Below the pieces are notes generated by a model, which did no database searches, was not told the DNA's origin, and worked only from the letters and a program-made list of their open reading frames with translations. A DNA stretch of 14,452 nt from Pseudomonadota bacterium (GTDB lineage Bacteria > Pseudomonadota > Gammaproteobacteria > Burkholderiales > Thiobacillaceae): the NCBI GenBank assembly GCA_030836725.1, contig JAUPLV010000039.1, positions 1-14,452 on the forward strand, read 5' to 3'. Within the stretch, counting starts at the first letter, position 1. Each line of letters starts with the position of its first letter. This document shows positions 1-6,625 of this stretch, one piece after another. A program made the position numbers and the translations under genes.

Positions 1-603
1 GTAGCCCATGCGCGTGCGCAGGCCGTTGAACCAGCGATTCAGGGTGAGGATCAGGGTGTAGCCGGTGTCGCCCAGATAGGCCAGCCAGCGCGCGTGCTGC
101 ATCACGCCGTCGAACAGGTCGCCGTGCGTGACCAGAAAGCGCTTGCCGTCGGCGCCGACGTGGATCACCTCGTCCGCCACCTCGATCTCGCCGAAGGCCA
201 GCCCCATGAATTGCCGCGCCATCGAATCGTGGTTGCCGGGCACGTAAATCACCCGCGTGCCCCTGCGCGCCTTGCGCAAAATCTTTTGCACTACGTCGTT
301 GTGGGGCTGCGGCCAATACCAGCCGCGGCGCAGTTGCCAGCCGTCGATGATGTCGCCGACCAGATAGAGCGTGTCGGATTCGTTGTGCTTCAGGAAATCG
401 AGCAGATAACGGGCCTGGCAGCCGGCCGTGCCCAGGTGGATATCGGAAATCCACAAGGTGCGGTAGTGGCGGGGCGGATGTTCGACCGGGAGGTCGGGGG
501 GTAAGCTGGCCGTCTGCCCCGAAGGGTAGAAACCTGCGCCGGATGGCAGCGGAGCGGGGCCATCGGGACGCGCGCGGAGCAGATTCGTGACGCGATTCAG
601 CAT
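1..603 (-). CDS. LpxH-family metallophosphoesterase (UDP-2,3-diacylglucosamine diphosphatase-like), 3' end missing
   Basis: Seen: reading from 603 down to the left edge gives 201 residues without a stop, so the C-terminus lies outside the window. The calcineurin-like phosphoesterase metal motifs appear in order: DIHLG (54-58), GDIIDGW (83-89), GNHD (123-126) and HGDLFD (160-165). They belong to the COG2908 group that includes LpxH, which cleaves UDP-2,3-diacylglucosamine to lipid X in lipid A synthesis. Many proteobacteria carry such LpxH-like paralogues whose substrate is not proven, so no symbol is given. The first ~45 residues are a proline-rich extension before the catalytic core. The ATG at 603 is the only plausible start nearby; no ATG, GTG or TTG codon was seen in frame just upstream, and the Shine-Dalgarno is weak. 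It is co-oriented with and downstream of ppk, separated by 145 bases that contain a long hairpin. Confidence 0.85.
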   Translation of the reverse strand, partial: MLNRVTNLLRARPDGPAPLPSGAGFYPSGQTASLPPDLPVEHPPRHYRTLWISDIHLGTAGCQARYLLDFLKHNESDTLYLVGDIIDGWQLRRGWYWPQPHNDVVQKILRKARRGTRVIYVPGNHDSMARQFMGLAFGEIEVADEVIHVGADGKRFLVTHGDLFDGVMQHARWLAYLGDTGYTLILTLNRWFNGLRTRMGY

Positions 604-704
604 GCCGCCATCAGGCCACGCGCATGTGACGCCGGCGTGGCATTCAGGTGAAGCTTTGGTGACGCTCCGCCTGAAGGTGTGGGATGAAGGCAGGGTTTAA
701 GGCG

Positions 705-755
705 GCGCTGATCGATTGGTCATTGCGAGCGAAGCAATGACACGTTGATCAGCGC
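705..755 (-). terminator. Long imperfect hairpin across the ppk stop codon
   Basis: Seen: outer arms GCGCTGATC (705-713) and GATCAGCGC (747-755) are perfectly complementary over 9 bp. Inner arms GTCATTGC (719-726) and GCAATGAC (734-741) give 8 bp around a 7-base loop. G-U/A-U pairs partly fill the internal loop. The ppk stop codon (749-751) lies in the outer arm. No T-run follows on the minus strand, so this is not a classic intrinsic terminator; it could stabilise the 3' end of ppk mRNA or attenuate reading into the phosphoesterase gene. The inner arm and loop resemble a short palindrome common in bacterial intergenic regions. Confidence 0.5.
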
Positions 756-2809
756 GAGAACAGTTCCAGCAGCGCGTCCTGGGCGCGATAGGGCTGGGCG
801 CGGCGCGGGGTGCGGCGGCGATAGCTGCCGTCGGACTGCATTTCCCAGGCCTGGATGTTGTCGCGCAGGTAGGGCTTCAATCCTTCGGCGATGACGCGCT
901 TCTTCAGCTTGGGGTTGAGGATGGGGAAGCCGGTTTCGATGCGGCGGAAGAAGTTGCGGTCCATCCAGTCGGCGGAGGACAGATACACCTGCTCGTCGCC
1001 GCCGTTTTTGAAATAGAAGATGCGCGTGTGTTCGAGGAAGCGCCCGACGATGGAGCGCACCCGGATATTGTCCGACAGGCCGGCGATGCCGGGGCGCAGC
1101 GCGCAGACGCCGCGGATGATGAGGTCGATCTTCACTCCGGCCTGCGACGCGGCGTACAGCGCGGCGATGACCTGCGGTTCGAGCAGCGCGTTCATCTTGG
1201 CGACGATGGCGGCGGGCTTGCCGGCGGCGGACAGTTCGGCCTCGCGGTTGATCGCGGCGACGACTTCGCTGTGCAGGGTGAACGGCGCCTGCCACAGGCG
1301 CTTCAGCTTGCCGGCCTTGCCCAGCCCGGTGATCTGGGTGAACAGGCTGCCGACGTCGGCGGTGATGGCTTCGTCGGCGGTCAGAAGGCCGAAGTCGGTG
1401 TAGAGGCGCGCGGTGCGGGCGTGGTAGTTGCCGGTGCCCAGATGCGCGTAGCGGCGCAGCACGCCTTCTTCGCGGCGGATCACCAGCGCCAGCTTGGCGT
1501 GGGTCTTGTGGCCGACCACGCCGTAAATCACATGCGCGCCGACCTCTTCCAGCTTGGCGGCCCAGTTGATGTTGGCTTCCTCGTCGAAGCGCGCCATCAG
1601 CTCGACCACCACGGTGACCTCCTTGCCCGACTGCGCTGCGCGGATCAGCGCCTGCATCAGTTTCGAGTCGGTGCCGGTGCGGTACACCGTCTGCCGCATG
1701 GCGACGACGTGGGGGTCGGCGGCGGCCTGCTCGATGAAGTCGATCACCGGCTGGAAGGATTCGAACGGGTGGTGCAGCAGGATGTCGTTTTTGCGGATGT
1801 GCGCGAAGATGTCGTCCTGCTTGGACAGTCGCGCCGGCAGGGCCGGGACGAAGGGGCGGAATTTGAGGTCGGGGCGGTCGACCCAGTCGGGCACCTGCAT
1901 CAGCCGTACCAGATTGACCGGGCCGTGCTCCTGGTAGAGGGCGTCGGCGTCGAGTTCGAACTGCTCCAGCAAAAACGCCGTCATCGACGCCGAGCAGTTA
2001 TCGGCCACTTCCAGCCGCACCGCCGCGCCGTAGTGCCGCTGCGGCAGTTCGCCCTGCAGCGCCTGGCGCAGGTTCTTGGTTTCCTCGTCGTCGACGAACA
2101 GATCGGAGTTGCGGGTGACGCGGAACTGGTAACAGCCGGCTACCGTCATGCCGGAAAACAGTTCGCCGACGTGGGCGTGCAGGATCGACGACAGGAACAC
2201 GAAGCCGTATTCGCAGCCGGCGATTTCTTCCGGGAGGTGGATGACGCGCGGCAGGGAACGCGGCGCCTGGACCACGGCGGCGCCGGAATTGCGGCCGAAG
2301 GCGTCGCGCCCGGACAGTTCGACCGCGAAGTTGAGGCTCTTGTTGAGCACGCGCGGGAACGGGTGCGAGGGGTCGAGTCCCACCGGGGTCAGCACCGGCA
2401 TCAGCTCGCGGAAAAAATAGTCGCGGATCCACGCCGCCTGGGTTTCGTTCCAGTGGGTGCGGCGGAAAAAGTGGATGCCCTGTTCGGCCAGTTCGGGAAT
2501 GACCGCCTGGTTGAACAGTTCGTACTGCCTGGCGACCAGCGCATGCGCCGTTTCCGACACCGCGCGGTATTGCTGGCGCGGCGTCATGCCGTCGGGCGAG
2601 CGCTGGGTCGAATTGGCGCGAATCTGCTCCTTCAGGCCGGCGACGCGCACCTCGAAGAATTCGTCCAGGTTGCTGGAAAAGATGCAGAGAAACTTCAGCC
2701 GTTCCAGCAGGGGGATGGAAGGATCGTCGGCCTGAGCCAGCACGCGGCGCTGAAATTCGAGAATGCCGAGTTCGCGGTTGATCAGGGTGTCGGGACTGGG
2801 AGGGTTCAT
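749..2809 (-). CDS. ppk: Polyphosphate kinase 1
   Basis: Makes inorganic polyphosphate from the gamma-phosphate of ATP, reversibly, via a phosphohistidine intermediate; usually membrane-associated. Seen: 686 residues, essentially the same length as E. coli PPK1 (688). The N-terminal domain starts NRELGILEFQ (11-20) with FSSNLDEFFEVRVAG (44-58). The phospholipase-D-like catalytic halves carry KTHAKL with H437, YAHLGTGNY with H456, and LEHTRIFYF with H594. These align at a constant +2 offset with the E. coli histidines H435, H454 and H592. The conserved VYLSSADWM is at 608-616. No key residue appears lost. The ATG at 2809 fits the family N-terminus, but no good Shine-Dalgarno precedes it. It is transcribed divergently from the CYTH-CHAD gene, with a sigma70-like promoter and a Pho box just upstream, so induction under phosphate limitation is inferred. 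Confidence 0.97.
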   Translation of the reverse strand: MNPPSPDTLINRELGILEFQRRVLAQADDPSIPLLERLKFLCIFSSNLDEFFEVRVAGLKEQIRANSTQRSPDGMTPRQQYRAVSETAHALVARQYELFNQAVIPELAEQGIHFFRRTHWNETQAAWIRDYFFRELMPVLTPVGLDPSHPFPRVLNKSLNFAVELSGRDAFGRNSGAAVVQAPRSLPRVIHLPEEIAGCEYGFVFLSSILHAHVGELFSGMTVAGCYQFRVTRNSDLFVDDEETKNLRQALQGELPQRHYGAAVRLEVADNCSASMTAFLLEQFELDADALYQEHGPVNLVRLMQVPDWVDRPDLKFRPFVPALPARLSKQDDIFAHIRKNDILLHHPFESFQPVIDFIEQAAADPHVVAMRQTVYRTGTDSKLMQALIRAAQSGKEVTVVVELMARFDEEANINWAAKLEEVGAHVIYGVVGHKTHAKLALVIRREEGVLRRYAHLGTGNYHARTARLYTDFGLLTADEAITADVGSLFTQITGLGKAGKLKRLWQAPFTLHSEVVAAINREAELSAAGKPAAIVAKMNALLEPQVIAALYAASQAGVKIDLIIRGVCALRPGIAGLSDNIRVRSIVGRFLEHTRIFYFKNGGDEQVYLSSADWMDRNFFRRIETGFPILNPKLKKRVIAEGLKPYLRDNIQAWEMQSDGSYRRRTPRRAQPYRAQDALLELFSR

Positions 2810-2834
2810 GATCGGTTATTCGTGGTGTGCTTCA

Positions 2835-2863
2835 ATGATAAACGTCCGCGTTCATCCTGACAT
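2835..2863 (-). promoter_or_regulatory. Predicted sigma70-type promoter of ppk
   Basis: On the minus strand a -35-like ATGTCA (2863-2858; 4 of 6 consensus) is followed by a 17-base spacer and a -10 TATCAT (2840-2835; 5 of 6). Transcription would start near 2828, leaving a leader of about 20 bases before the ppk ATG at 2809. The weak -35 and its overlap with the Pho box suggest activator dependence. Confidence 0.5.
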
Positions 2864-2879
2864 GACAGATATATGACAA
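2862..2879 (-). promoter_or_regulatory. Near-consensus Pho box (PhoB site) upstream of ppk
   Basis: Minus strand 2879-2862 reads TTGTCATATATCTGTCAT. Against the E. coli Pho-box consensus CTGTCATAWAWCTGTCAY it differs only at the first base. A third TGTCA follows at 2862-2858. The box ends 21 bases before the predicted -10, about one 11-bp half-site further than in E. coli phoA. The box covers the ATG of the divergent CYTH-CHAD gene (2873-2875), so PhoB binding could activate ppk and hinder the divergent gene. Confidence 0.65.
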
Positions 2880-4558
2880 CCCCGCATCCGCTTGAAATCG
2901 AACTCAAGCTTTCCTTGCCGCCGCAACAGGTCGGCGCTTTCCTCCGGCGGATGGCGCGCCGGCGCAGCGCGCCGGTTCGGCAGGAGCTGATCACCCGTTA
3001 TTTCGATACCCCCGAGTTTGCCTTGAGCGCGCAGGGTGTCGCGTTGCGGGTGCGGCGGCTGGGACGGCGCTGGCTGCAGACGCTGAAAACCGAGGGCGAG
3101 CGGCAGGGCGGGCTGTCGCGGCGCGCCGAGTTCGAGATGCCGGTCGGCCGCGGCAGCCCGGACTGGACGCGCTTTCCAGCCGAGGCGCTGGCCTATGTGC
3201 CGGAGGCGCTGCGCGCGCAACTGGTGCCGGTGTTCGAGACACGCTTCAACAGGACGGCATGGCTCATCAAGGGCCGCGGCGGCGCGCTGATCGAGGTGGC
3301 TCTGGACGTCGGCGAGGTGCGCGCCGGCGAGCGCAGCCAGGCGATCTGCGAGGTCGAGCTCGAACTGAAAGCCGGCCAGCCGGATGCGCTGTTCGCGCTG
3401 GCGCTGGAGTGGGCCGCCGCGTTCGACTGCCTGCCGTTTGATAGCAGCAAGGCCGAACGCGGCGTGCGCCTGGCGCACGGCGAGCCGGAGGCGCCGGTGA
3501 AATCGGCGCCGCTGGTGCTGCATCGCGCCATGAGCGTGGAAGACGGCTTTGCCGCGATCTGCCAGGCGTGTCTCGCGCAGTTTCAGGCCAATCTTCCGGG
3601 GGTGCAGGGTGTTCTCCCACCCCCGCATGGGGGAGAGCACCCTGACGGGCATGAAGGAGCGAACGCTGAGCCCACGGCGAGCCCCCTCCCCAACCCTCCC
3701 CCACAAGCGGGAGAGGGAGTGAACGCTGAGCCCACGGCGATTAATGAATACGTGCATCAGGCGCGGGTGGCGCTGCGGCGGCTGCGCGCGGCGCTGCGGC
3801 TGTATCGCCGGGTGTGCGTGTTGCCGGACGAGCTGATGGTCGGCCTGCGCGCGCTGGCCGCCGCGCTTGGCCCGGCGCGCGACTGGGATGTGCTGTGCAG
3901 CGAAACCCTGCCGGCGATTGCGCCGCATTTTCCGGACAGCGCGCGCTGGCAGCGCGGGCTGGGGGCGCTGGAGGCGCGCCGCGCCGAAGTGCGTGCGGCC
4001 ATGCGGGCGGCAGTCATCCAGGCGCGTCCGGGCGCCTGGCTGCTGGCGATGCAGCGCTGGCTGCTGCGGCATGGCTGGCGTGGCGTGCCGGAGACGCAGC
4101 GTTTCGTCCAGTTGTCGCCCCTGGACAAATGGGCGCGTCAGGCGCTGCGGAAAGGGCATCGCCGCATTGCTCCGGGCGCGCGCGATTTCGCCAGGCTGCA
4201 GCCGGCGCAACGGCATGCGCTGCGCATCGCGATCAAGCGGCAGCGTTATGCGGCCGAGTTTTTCCAGGCGTTGTTTGCCGGCCGCCGGCAGGCTCGCTAT
4301 CTGACTGTGCTGAGGGAAGCCCAGGACGCTCTGGGGCGCAGCAACGACGCGCGCATAGCCTGGACCCTGCTGACGGCGGGGCATACGACTCCACACGTTC
4401 TTCAGAACGTAGTGGATCGGGGTACTTCAGGGCAAGTGGATGCGGGGCCGATGGGCGATTTCGTCCTGGGCTGGCTCGCCGCGAAACAGGCGGAGGCGGC
4501 GAACGGCGAGAACGCCGCGCCGGTGCGCGCGATCCTGAAACTGAAGCATTACTGGTAG
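2873..4558 (+). CDS. CYTH-CHAD domain protein (triphosphate tunnel domain plus polyphosphate-associated CHAD domain)
   Basis: Seen: 561 residues. The CYTH domain spans about 5-205 with the ExExK signature E8-E10-K12, YFDTPEFAL (43-51), LRVRR (58-62) and EVELELK (160-166), the charged strands of a triphosphate tunnel. Proteins of this type (E. coli YgiF) hydrolyse inorganic triphosphate. The CHAD domain runs from about 222 to the end, with YVHQARVALRRLRAALRLY at 293-311 and a second conserved helix LGRSNDARIAW near 485-495. CHAD domains are histidine/arginine-rich and bind polyphosphate granules. Divergence from ppk fits polyphosphate handling. Odd points: a ~45-residue in-frame repeat insertion (about 245-289), a palindromic segment near 4391-4415, and no visible Shine-Dalgarno before the ATG. 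The start is kept because family members begin just before EIELKL; translation may be leaderless. Confidence 0.9.
   Translation: MTTPHPLEIELKLSLPPQQVGAFLRRMARRRSAPVRQELITRYFDTPEFALSAQGVALRVRRLGRRWLQTLKTEGERQGGLSRRAEFEMPVGRGSPDWTRFPAEALAYVPEALRAQLVPVFETRFNRTAWLIKGRGGALIEVALDVGEVRAGERSQAICEVELELKAGQPDALFALALEWAAAFDCLPFDSSKAERGVRLAHGEPEAPVKSAPLVLHRAMSVEDGFAAICQACLAQFQANLPGVQGVLPPPHGGEHPDGHEGANAEPTASPLPNPPPQAGEGVNAEPTAINEYVHQARVALRRLRAALRLYRRVCVLPDELMVGLRALAAALGPARDWDVLCSETLPAIAPHFPDSARWQRGLGALEARRAEVRAAMRAAVIQARPGAWLLAMQRWLLRHGWRGVPETQRFVQLSPLDKWARQALRKGHRRIAPGARDFARLQPAQRHALRIAIKRQRYAAEFFQALFAGRRQARYLTVLREAQDALGRSNDARIAWTLLTAGHTTPHVLQNVVDRGTSGQVDAGPMGDFVLGWLAAKQAEAANGENAAPVRAILKLKHYW
3605..3740 (+). 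repeat. In-frame palindromic and direct-repeat insertion inside the CYTH-CHAD gene
   Basis: Seen: a hairpin with CAGGGTG (3605-3611) and CACCCTG (3638-3644) arms; then GAACGCTGAGCCCACGGCGA at 3661-3680 and again at 3721-3740. With flanks this repeat is 25 bp (3656-3680 and 3716-3740) with one mismatch. Between the copies lies a C-rich/G-rich palindrome of nested CTCCC/GGGAG arms (3686-3719). Copies are 60 bases apart, 20 codons in frame, so NAEPTA occurs twice in the protein. Palindromes of the CCCTCTCCC...GGGAGAGGG kind are common intergenic repeats in proteobacteria; here one is translated as a Pro/Gly-rich linker. Confidence 0.75.
4391..4415 (+). repeat. Palindromic hairpin within the 3' part of the CYTH-CHAD gene
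   Basis: ACGTTCT (4395-4401) and AGAACGT (4404-4410) form a perfect 7-bp stem with a 2-base spacer, extended by CCAC (4391-4394) and GTGG (4412-4415) across a one-base bulge. The surrounding residues (HTTPHVLQNVVDRGTSGQ) are Thr/Val/Gln-rich, unlike the Ala/Arg-rich CHAD helices around them, so this may be a second inserted palindrome. Confidence 0.4.
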
Positions 4559-4563
4559 AAATA

Positions 4564-4606
4564 CGCAGCCCCGAGGCTGCGGCGATGGCGGGTGGGGGCG
4601 CAGCCT
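4564..4606 (+). promoter_or_regulatory. Two mutually exclusive hairpins between the CYTH-CHAD gene and sixA
   Basis: CGCAGCC (4564-4570), GGCTGCG (4575-4581) and CGCAGCCT (4599-4606) are three alternating complementary segments. The first two form a tight 7-bp stem with a CCGA loop; the second can instead pair with the third over 8 bp. No T-run follows either hairpin. This could be a weak attenuator, or G+C-rich coincidence. Confidence 0.25.
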
Positions 4607-4684
4607 GTCATCTTCCGTTCACCCGTATGCCGCACAATTGTCATCCGCACGTATTCAAATTCAGACATTTTGGAGGCAAGACGG

Positions 4685-5137
4685 ATGGATCTTATTTTGT
4701 GGCGACATGCCGAGGCGGAGGACGGACTCCCCGATCTCGCCCGCGAACTCACCGGCCGCGGGCGCAAGCAGGCATCGCGCATGGCCGACTGGCTCAACCC
4801 GCGACTGCCGCCGGACATTCGCATTCTTGCCAGCCCGGCGGCCCGCACCCTGCAAACCGCGCAGGCGCTGGGGCGCGAATACGATGAGGCGTCCGCGCTT
4901 GCGCCGGGGGCCAACGCGGAAGACGTGCTGGCCGCCGCGGGCTGGCCGGATGCGCCTTATCCGGTGCTGATCGTCGGGCATCAGCCCACGCTGGGGCAGG
5001 TGGCGATGCAACTGCTGGCCGGGCAGGCCGGAGATTTGACCGTGAAAAAAGGCGGCATCTGGTGGTTCCAGGGGCGCGAACGGGGAGGGCGCGTGCAGGT
5101 GGTATTGCGCGCTGTTGCAGCGCCCGACTGGTTATAA
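4685..5137 (+). CDS. sixA: SixA-type phosphohistidine phosphatase
   Basis: Histidine-phosphatase-superfamily enzyme; E. coli SixA removes phosphate from histidine on PTS-type phosphocarriers. Seen: 150 residues, the compact SixA size. The N-terminal strand LILWRHAEAED holds the catalytic R7-H8, SPAARTLQTA (50-59) holds R54 of the phosphate pocket, and VGHQPTLG (97-104) holds the second catalytic H99. The ATG at 4685 is chosen over upstream in-frame codons because GGAGG lies at 4672-4676, 8 bases before it, and because SixA proteins begin with MDLxLxRHA. It follows the CYTH-CHAD gene by 126 bases in the same orientation, so cotranscription is possible. A role in polyphosphate or phosphate signalling is only inferred from this position. 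Confidence 0.9.
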   Translation: MDLILWRHAEAEDGLPDLARELTGRGRKQASRMADWLNPRLPPDIRILASPAARTLQTAQALGREYDEASALAPGANAEDVLAAAGWPDAPYPVLIVGHQPTLGQVAMQLLAGQAGDLTVKKGGIWWFQGRERGGRVQVVLRAVAAPDWL

Positions 5138-5138
5138 T
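5133..5138 (+). promoter_or_regulatory. Possible -10 element (TATAAT) for the fli cluster
   Basis: A perfect TATAAT overlaps the sixA stop codon (5135-5137), 75 bases before the fliF GTG. No convincing -35 lies 16-18 bases upstream (the nearest candidate, TTGCAG at 5115-5120, leaves only 12 bases), and no extended TGn is present. I also found no sigma54 or FliA (sigma28) promoter pattern in this gap. Confidence 0.3.
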
Positions 5139-5212
5139 GATCATGTGATTACCCTATCGATTCCGTGTGAGGCGAATCCTCCCGCCCCGGCTACGCTGAC
5201 GAGGTACGTGCA

Positions 5213-6559
5213 GTGCCGGGCTGGCTAAGCAGTTTGCGCGACCTGATCCTGGAGGCGGGTCCGGGGCGCCGCCTCATGCTTGCCCTGCTGGTGCTGGCGC
5301 CGCTGGCTGCGCTGGCCGCCGCCTATTTCTGGTTCAACCCCCCTGTCTATCGCGTGCTGTATTCGCAGCTATCCGACCGCGCGGGCGGCGAGGTCATCAC
5401 CGCGCTTGAACAGTTCGACATTCCCTATCGCCTGACTCCGACCGACGGCTCCATCGAGGTGCCGACCGACCAGTTGCACGCGGCGCGCTACCGTCTGGCC
5501 GCGCGGGGCCTGCCCAAATCCGACGCCGAGGCGCAGGATGAAATCGACCGCGCCCCCCGTTTTGGGGCGTCCTCGCTGCAGGAGCAGCAGCGCTTTCAGC
5601 GCGCACTCGAGATCGACCTGGCGCGCTCGGTACAGACGCTGGAGGCGGTCGAGCTTGCACGCGTCCACCTCGCGCTGCCCAAGGTTTCGCCGTTCCTGCG
5701 CGACGCACCGCCCGCCACCGCCGCGGTGCTGGTGCGGCTGCGCCCCGGTGCGAAACTCGATGCGGAGCAGGTGGCGACCATCCAGACCCTGGTGGCCGCC
5801 AGCGTGCCGCGCCTGAAACGCGGCGAGGTGCAGGTGCTCGATCCGCGCGGCGTCCTGCTCGGCGGCGCCGCGCCCGAAATGGTGCAGTCGCAACGCCTGG
5901 CGCTGGAACAGGATCTGGCGCGGCGGGCGCTGGCGGTGTTGACGCCGTGGCTGGGCGAAGACCGCGTCAGCGTGCAGGTGACCGCCGCGCTGGAGGACAG
6001 CGAAACCCGGCAGACGGTCGAGCACGTGCGCAATGTCGTGGTGGCGGGAGAGGCGCGCCCGCTGGAAAAAACCGTGCGCACCACGCTCGTGCCGGAAGGC
6101 CGCATCCAGCGCCTCAATGCCATCGTGATTCTGGGATTCGACGCCAGCGCCGACGAACTCAGGCGGGCCGAGAACATGGCGCGCCAGGCGCTGGGACTGC
6201 TGCCCTCGCGAGGCGACATGCTGAGCGTGTATGCGTTGCCCGCGGCGGCGCCCAAACCGTCGGCCGGGCTTCCCGGGGCAACACCCCGCGAGCCGGTTTC
6301 CGTCCCGGCTTCCCAGGCGCATCCGGCCAGTCCGCCGCCGGCCGTGGCCGCGCCTTTCGCCTTGCCGCCCTGGTCGCTGGCCGCTGCGGCGGCGATCCTG
6401 CTCGGGTTCGCGGCCATGGTCTGGCTGTGGCTCCGCCGGACGCCCGCCGCCGAATTGGAGCAGGGTGATTTCGGCGAAGAACTTGAGGCGGTGCGCAATC
6501 AGGTGCTGGCCAATCCACGCGTGACGGCGGATGTCATCAAGCTGTGGATGCGCGCATGA
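5213..6559 (+). CDS. fliF: Flagellar MS-ring protein FliF, short form
   Basis: Builds the membrane ring on which the rotor and export gate assemble. Seen: 448 residues versus usually about 520-570. First membrane helix about 22-41; RBM1 about 45-105 (VYRVLYSQLSDRAGGEVI); RBM2 about 125-215 (ARVHLALPKVSPFLRD at 149-164); shortened RBM3 about 225-342; Ala/Pro-rich linker 343-388; second helix about 389-407; and a C-terminal FliG-binding tail ending ANPRVTADVIKLWMRA. The reduction is in RBM3. The collar insertion, with its long variable loop and the usual GxPGALSNQP-like segment, is replaced by about 15 residues around 274-288. GTG start, with GAGG at 5201-5204 placed 8 bases upstream. It is first in the cluster; fliE is not upstream. 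The stop overlaps the start of a tandem duplication leading to fliG. Confidence 0.92.
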   Translation: MPGWLSSLRDLILEAGPGRRLMLALLVLAPLAALAAAYFWFNPPVYRVLYSQLSDRAGGEVITALEQFDIPYRLTPTDGSIEVPTDQLHAARYRLAARGLPKSDAEAQDEIDRAPRFGASSLQEQQRFQRALEIDLARSVQTLEAVELARVHLALPKVSPFLRDAPPATAAVLVRLRPGAKLDAEQVATIQTLVAASVPRLKRGEVQVLDPRGVLLGGAAPEMVQSQRLALEQDLARRALAVLTPWLGEDRVSVQVTAALEDSETRQTVEHVRNVVVAGEARPLEKTVRTTLVPEGRIQRLNAIVILGFDASADELRRAENMARQALGLLPSRGDMLSVYALPAAAPKPSAGLPGATPREPVSVPASQAHPASPPPAVAAPFALPPWSLAAAAAILLGFAAMVWLWLRRTPAAELEQGDFGEELEAVRNQVLANPRVTADVIKLWMRA

Positions 6560-6625
6560 GCCGCCGCATGGATCAAACCAGGATGCGCGCATGAGTAGCC
6601 GCATGGATCAAGCCAGGAGGCGCGC
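6556..6625 (+). repeat. Two tandem 35-bp repeats spanning the fliF/fliG junction
   Basis: Units 6556-6590 and 6591-6625 match at 31 of 35 positions. Each begins with ATGAG and ends with GCGCGC, and a third ATGAGCC at 6626 is the fliG start. The fliF stop lies in the first ATGA. Only the second unit carries AGGAGG (6615-6620), 5 bases before fliG; the first has AGGATG there. The arrangement looks like duplication of an ancestral ATGA stop/start overlap. Confidence 0.85.

Noticed and set aside
1028..2860. Long open frame (610 codons) on the plus strand opposite ppk
   Set aside because: It is the complement of a fully recognisable PPK1. Such antisense frames arise from strong G/C third-position bias; the encoded residues (Gly/Arg/His/Gln-rich) match no family, and there is no ribosome site.
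2852..4396. 514-codon minus-strand frame opposite the CYTH-CHAD gene
   Set aside because: Antisense shadow of a recognised protein; low-complexity Arg/Gln/Ala-rich sequence with no motifs.
5101..5212. Sigma54 or FliA-type flagellar promoter before fliF
   Set aside because: GGTATTGCGCGCTGTTGC has the right letters but wrong GG-to-GC spacing for sigma54, and no TAAA-N-GCCGATAA-like FliA pattern is present.
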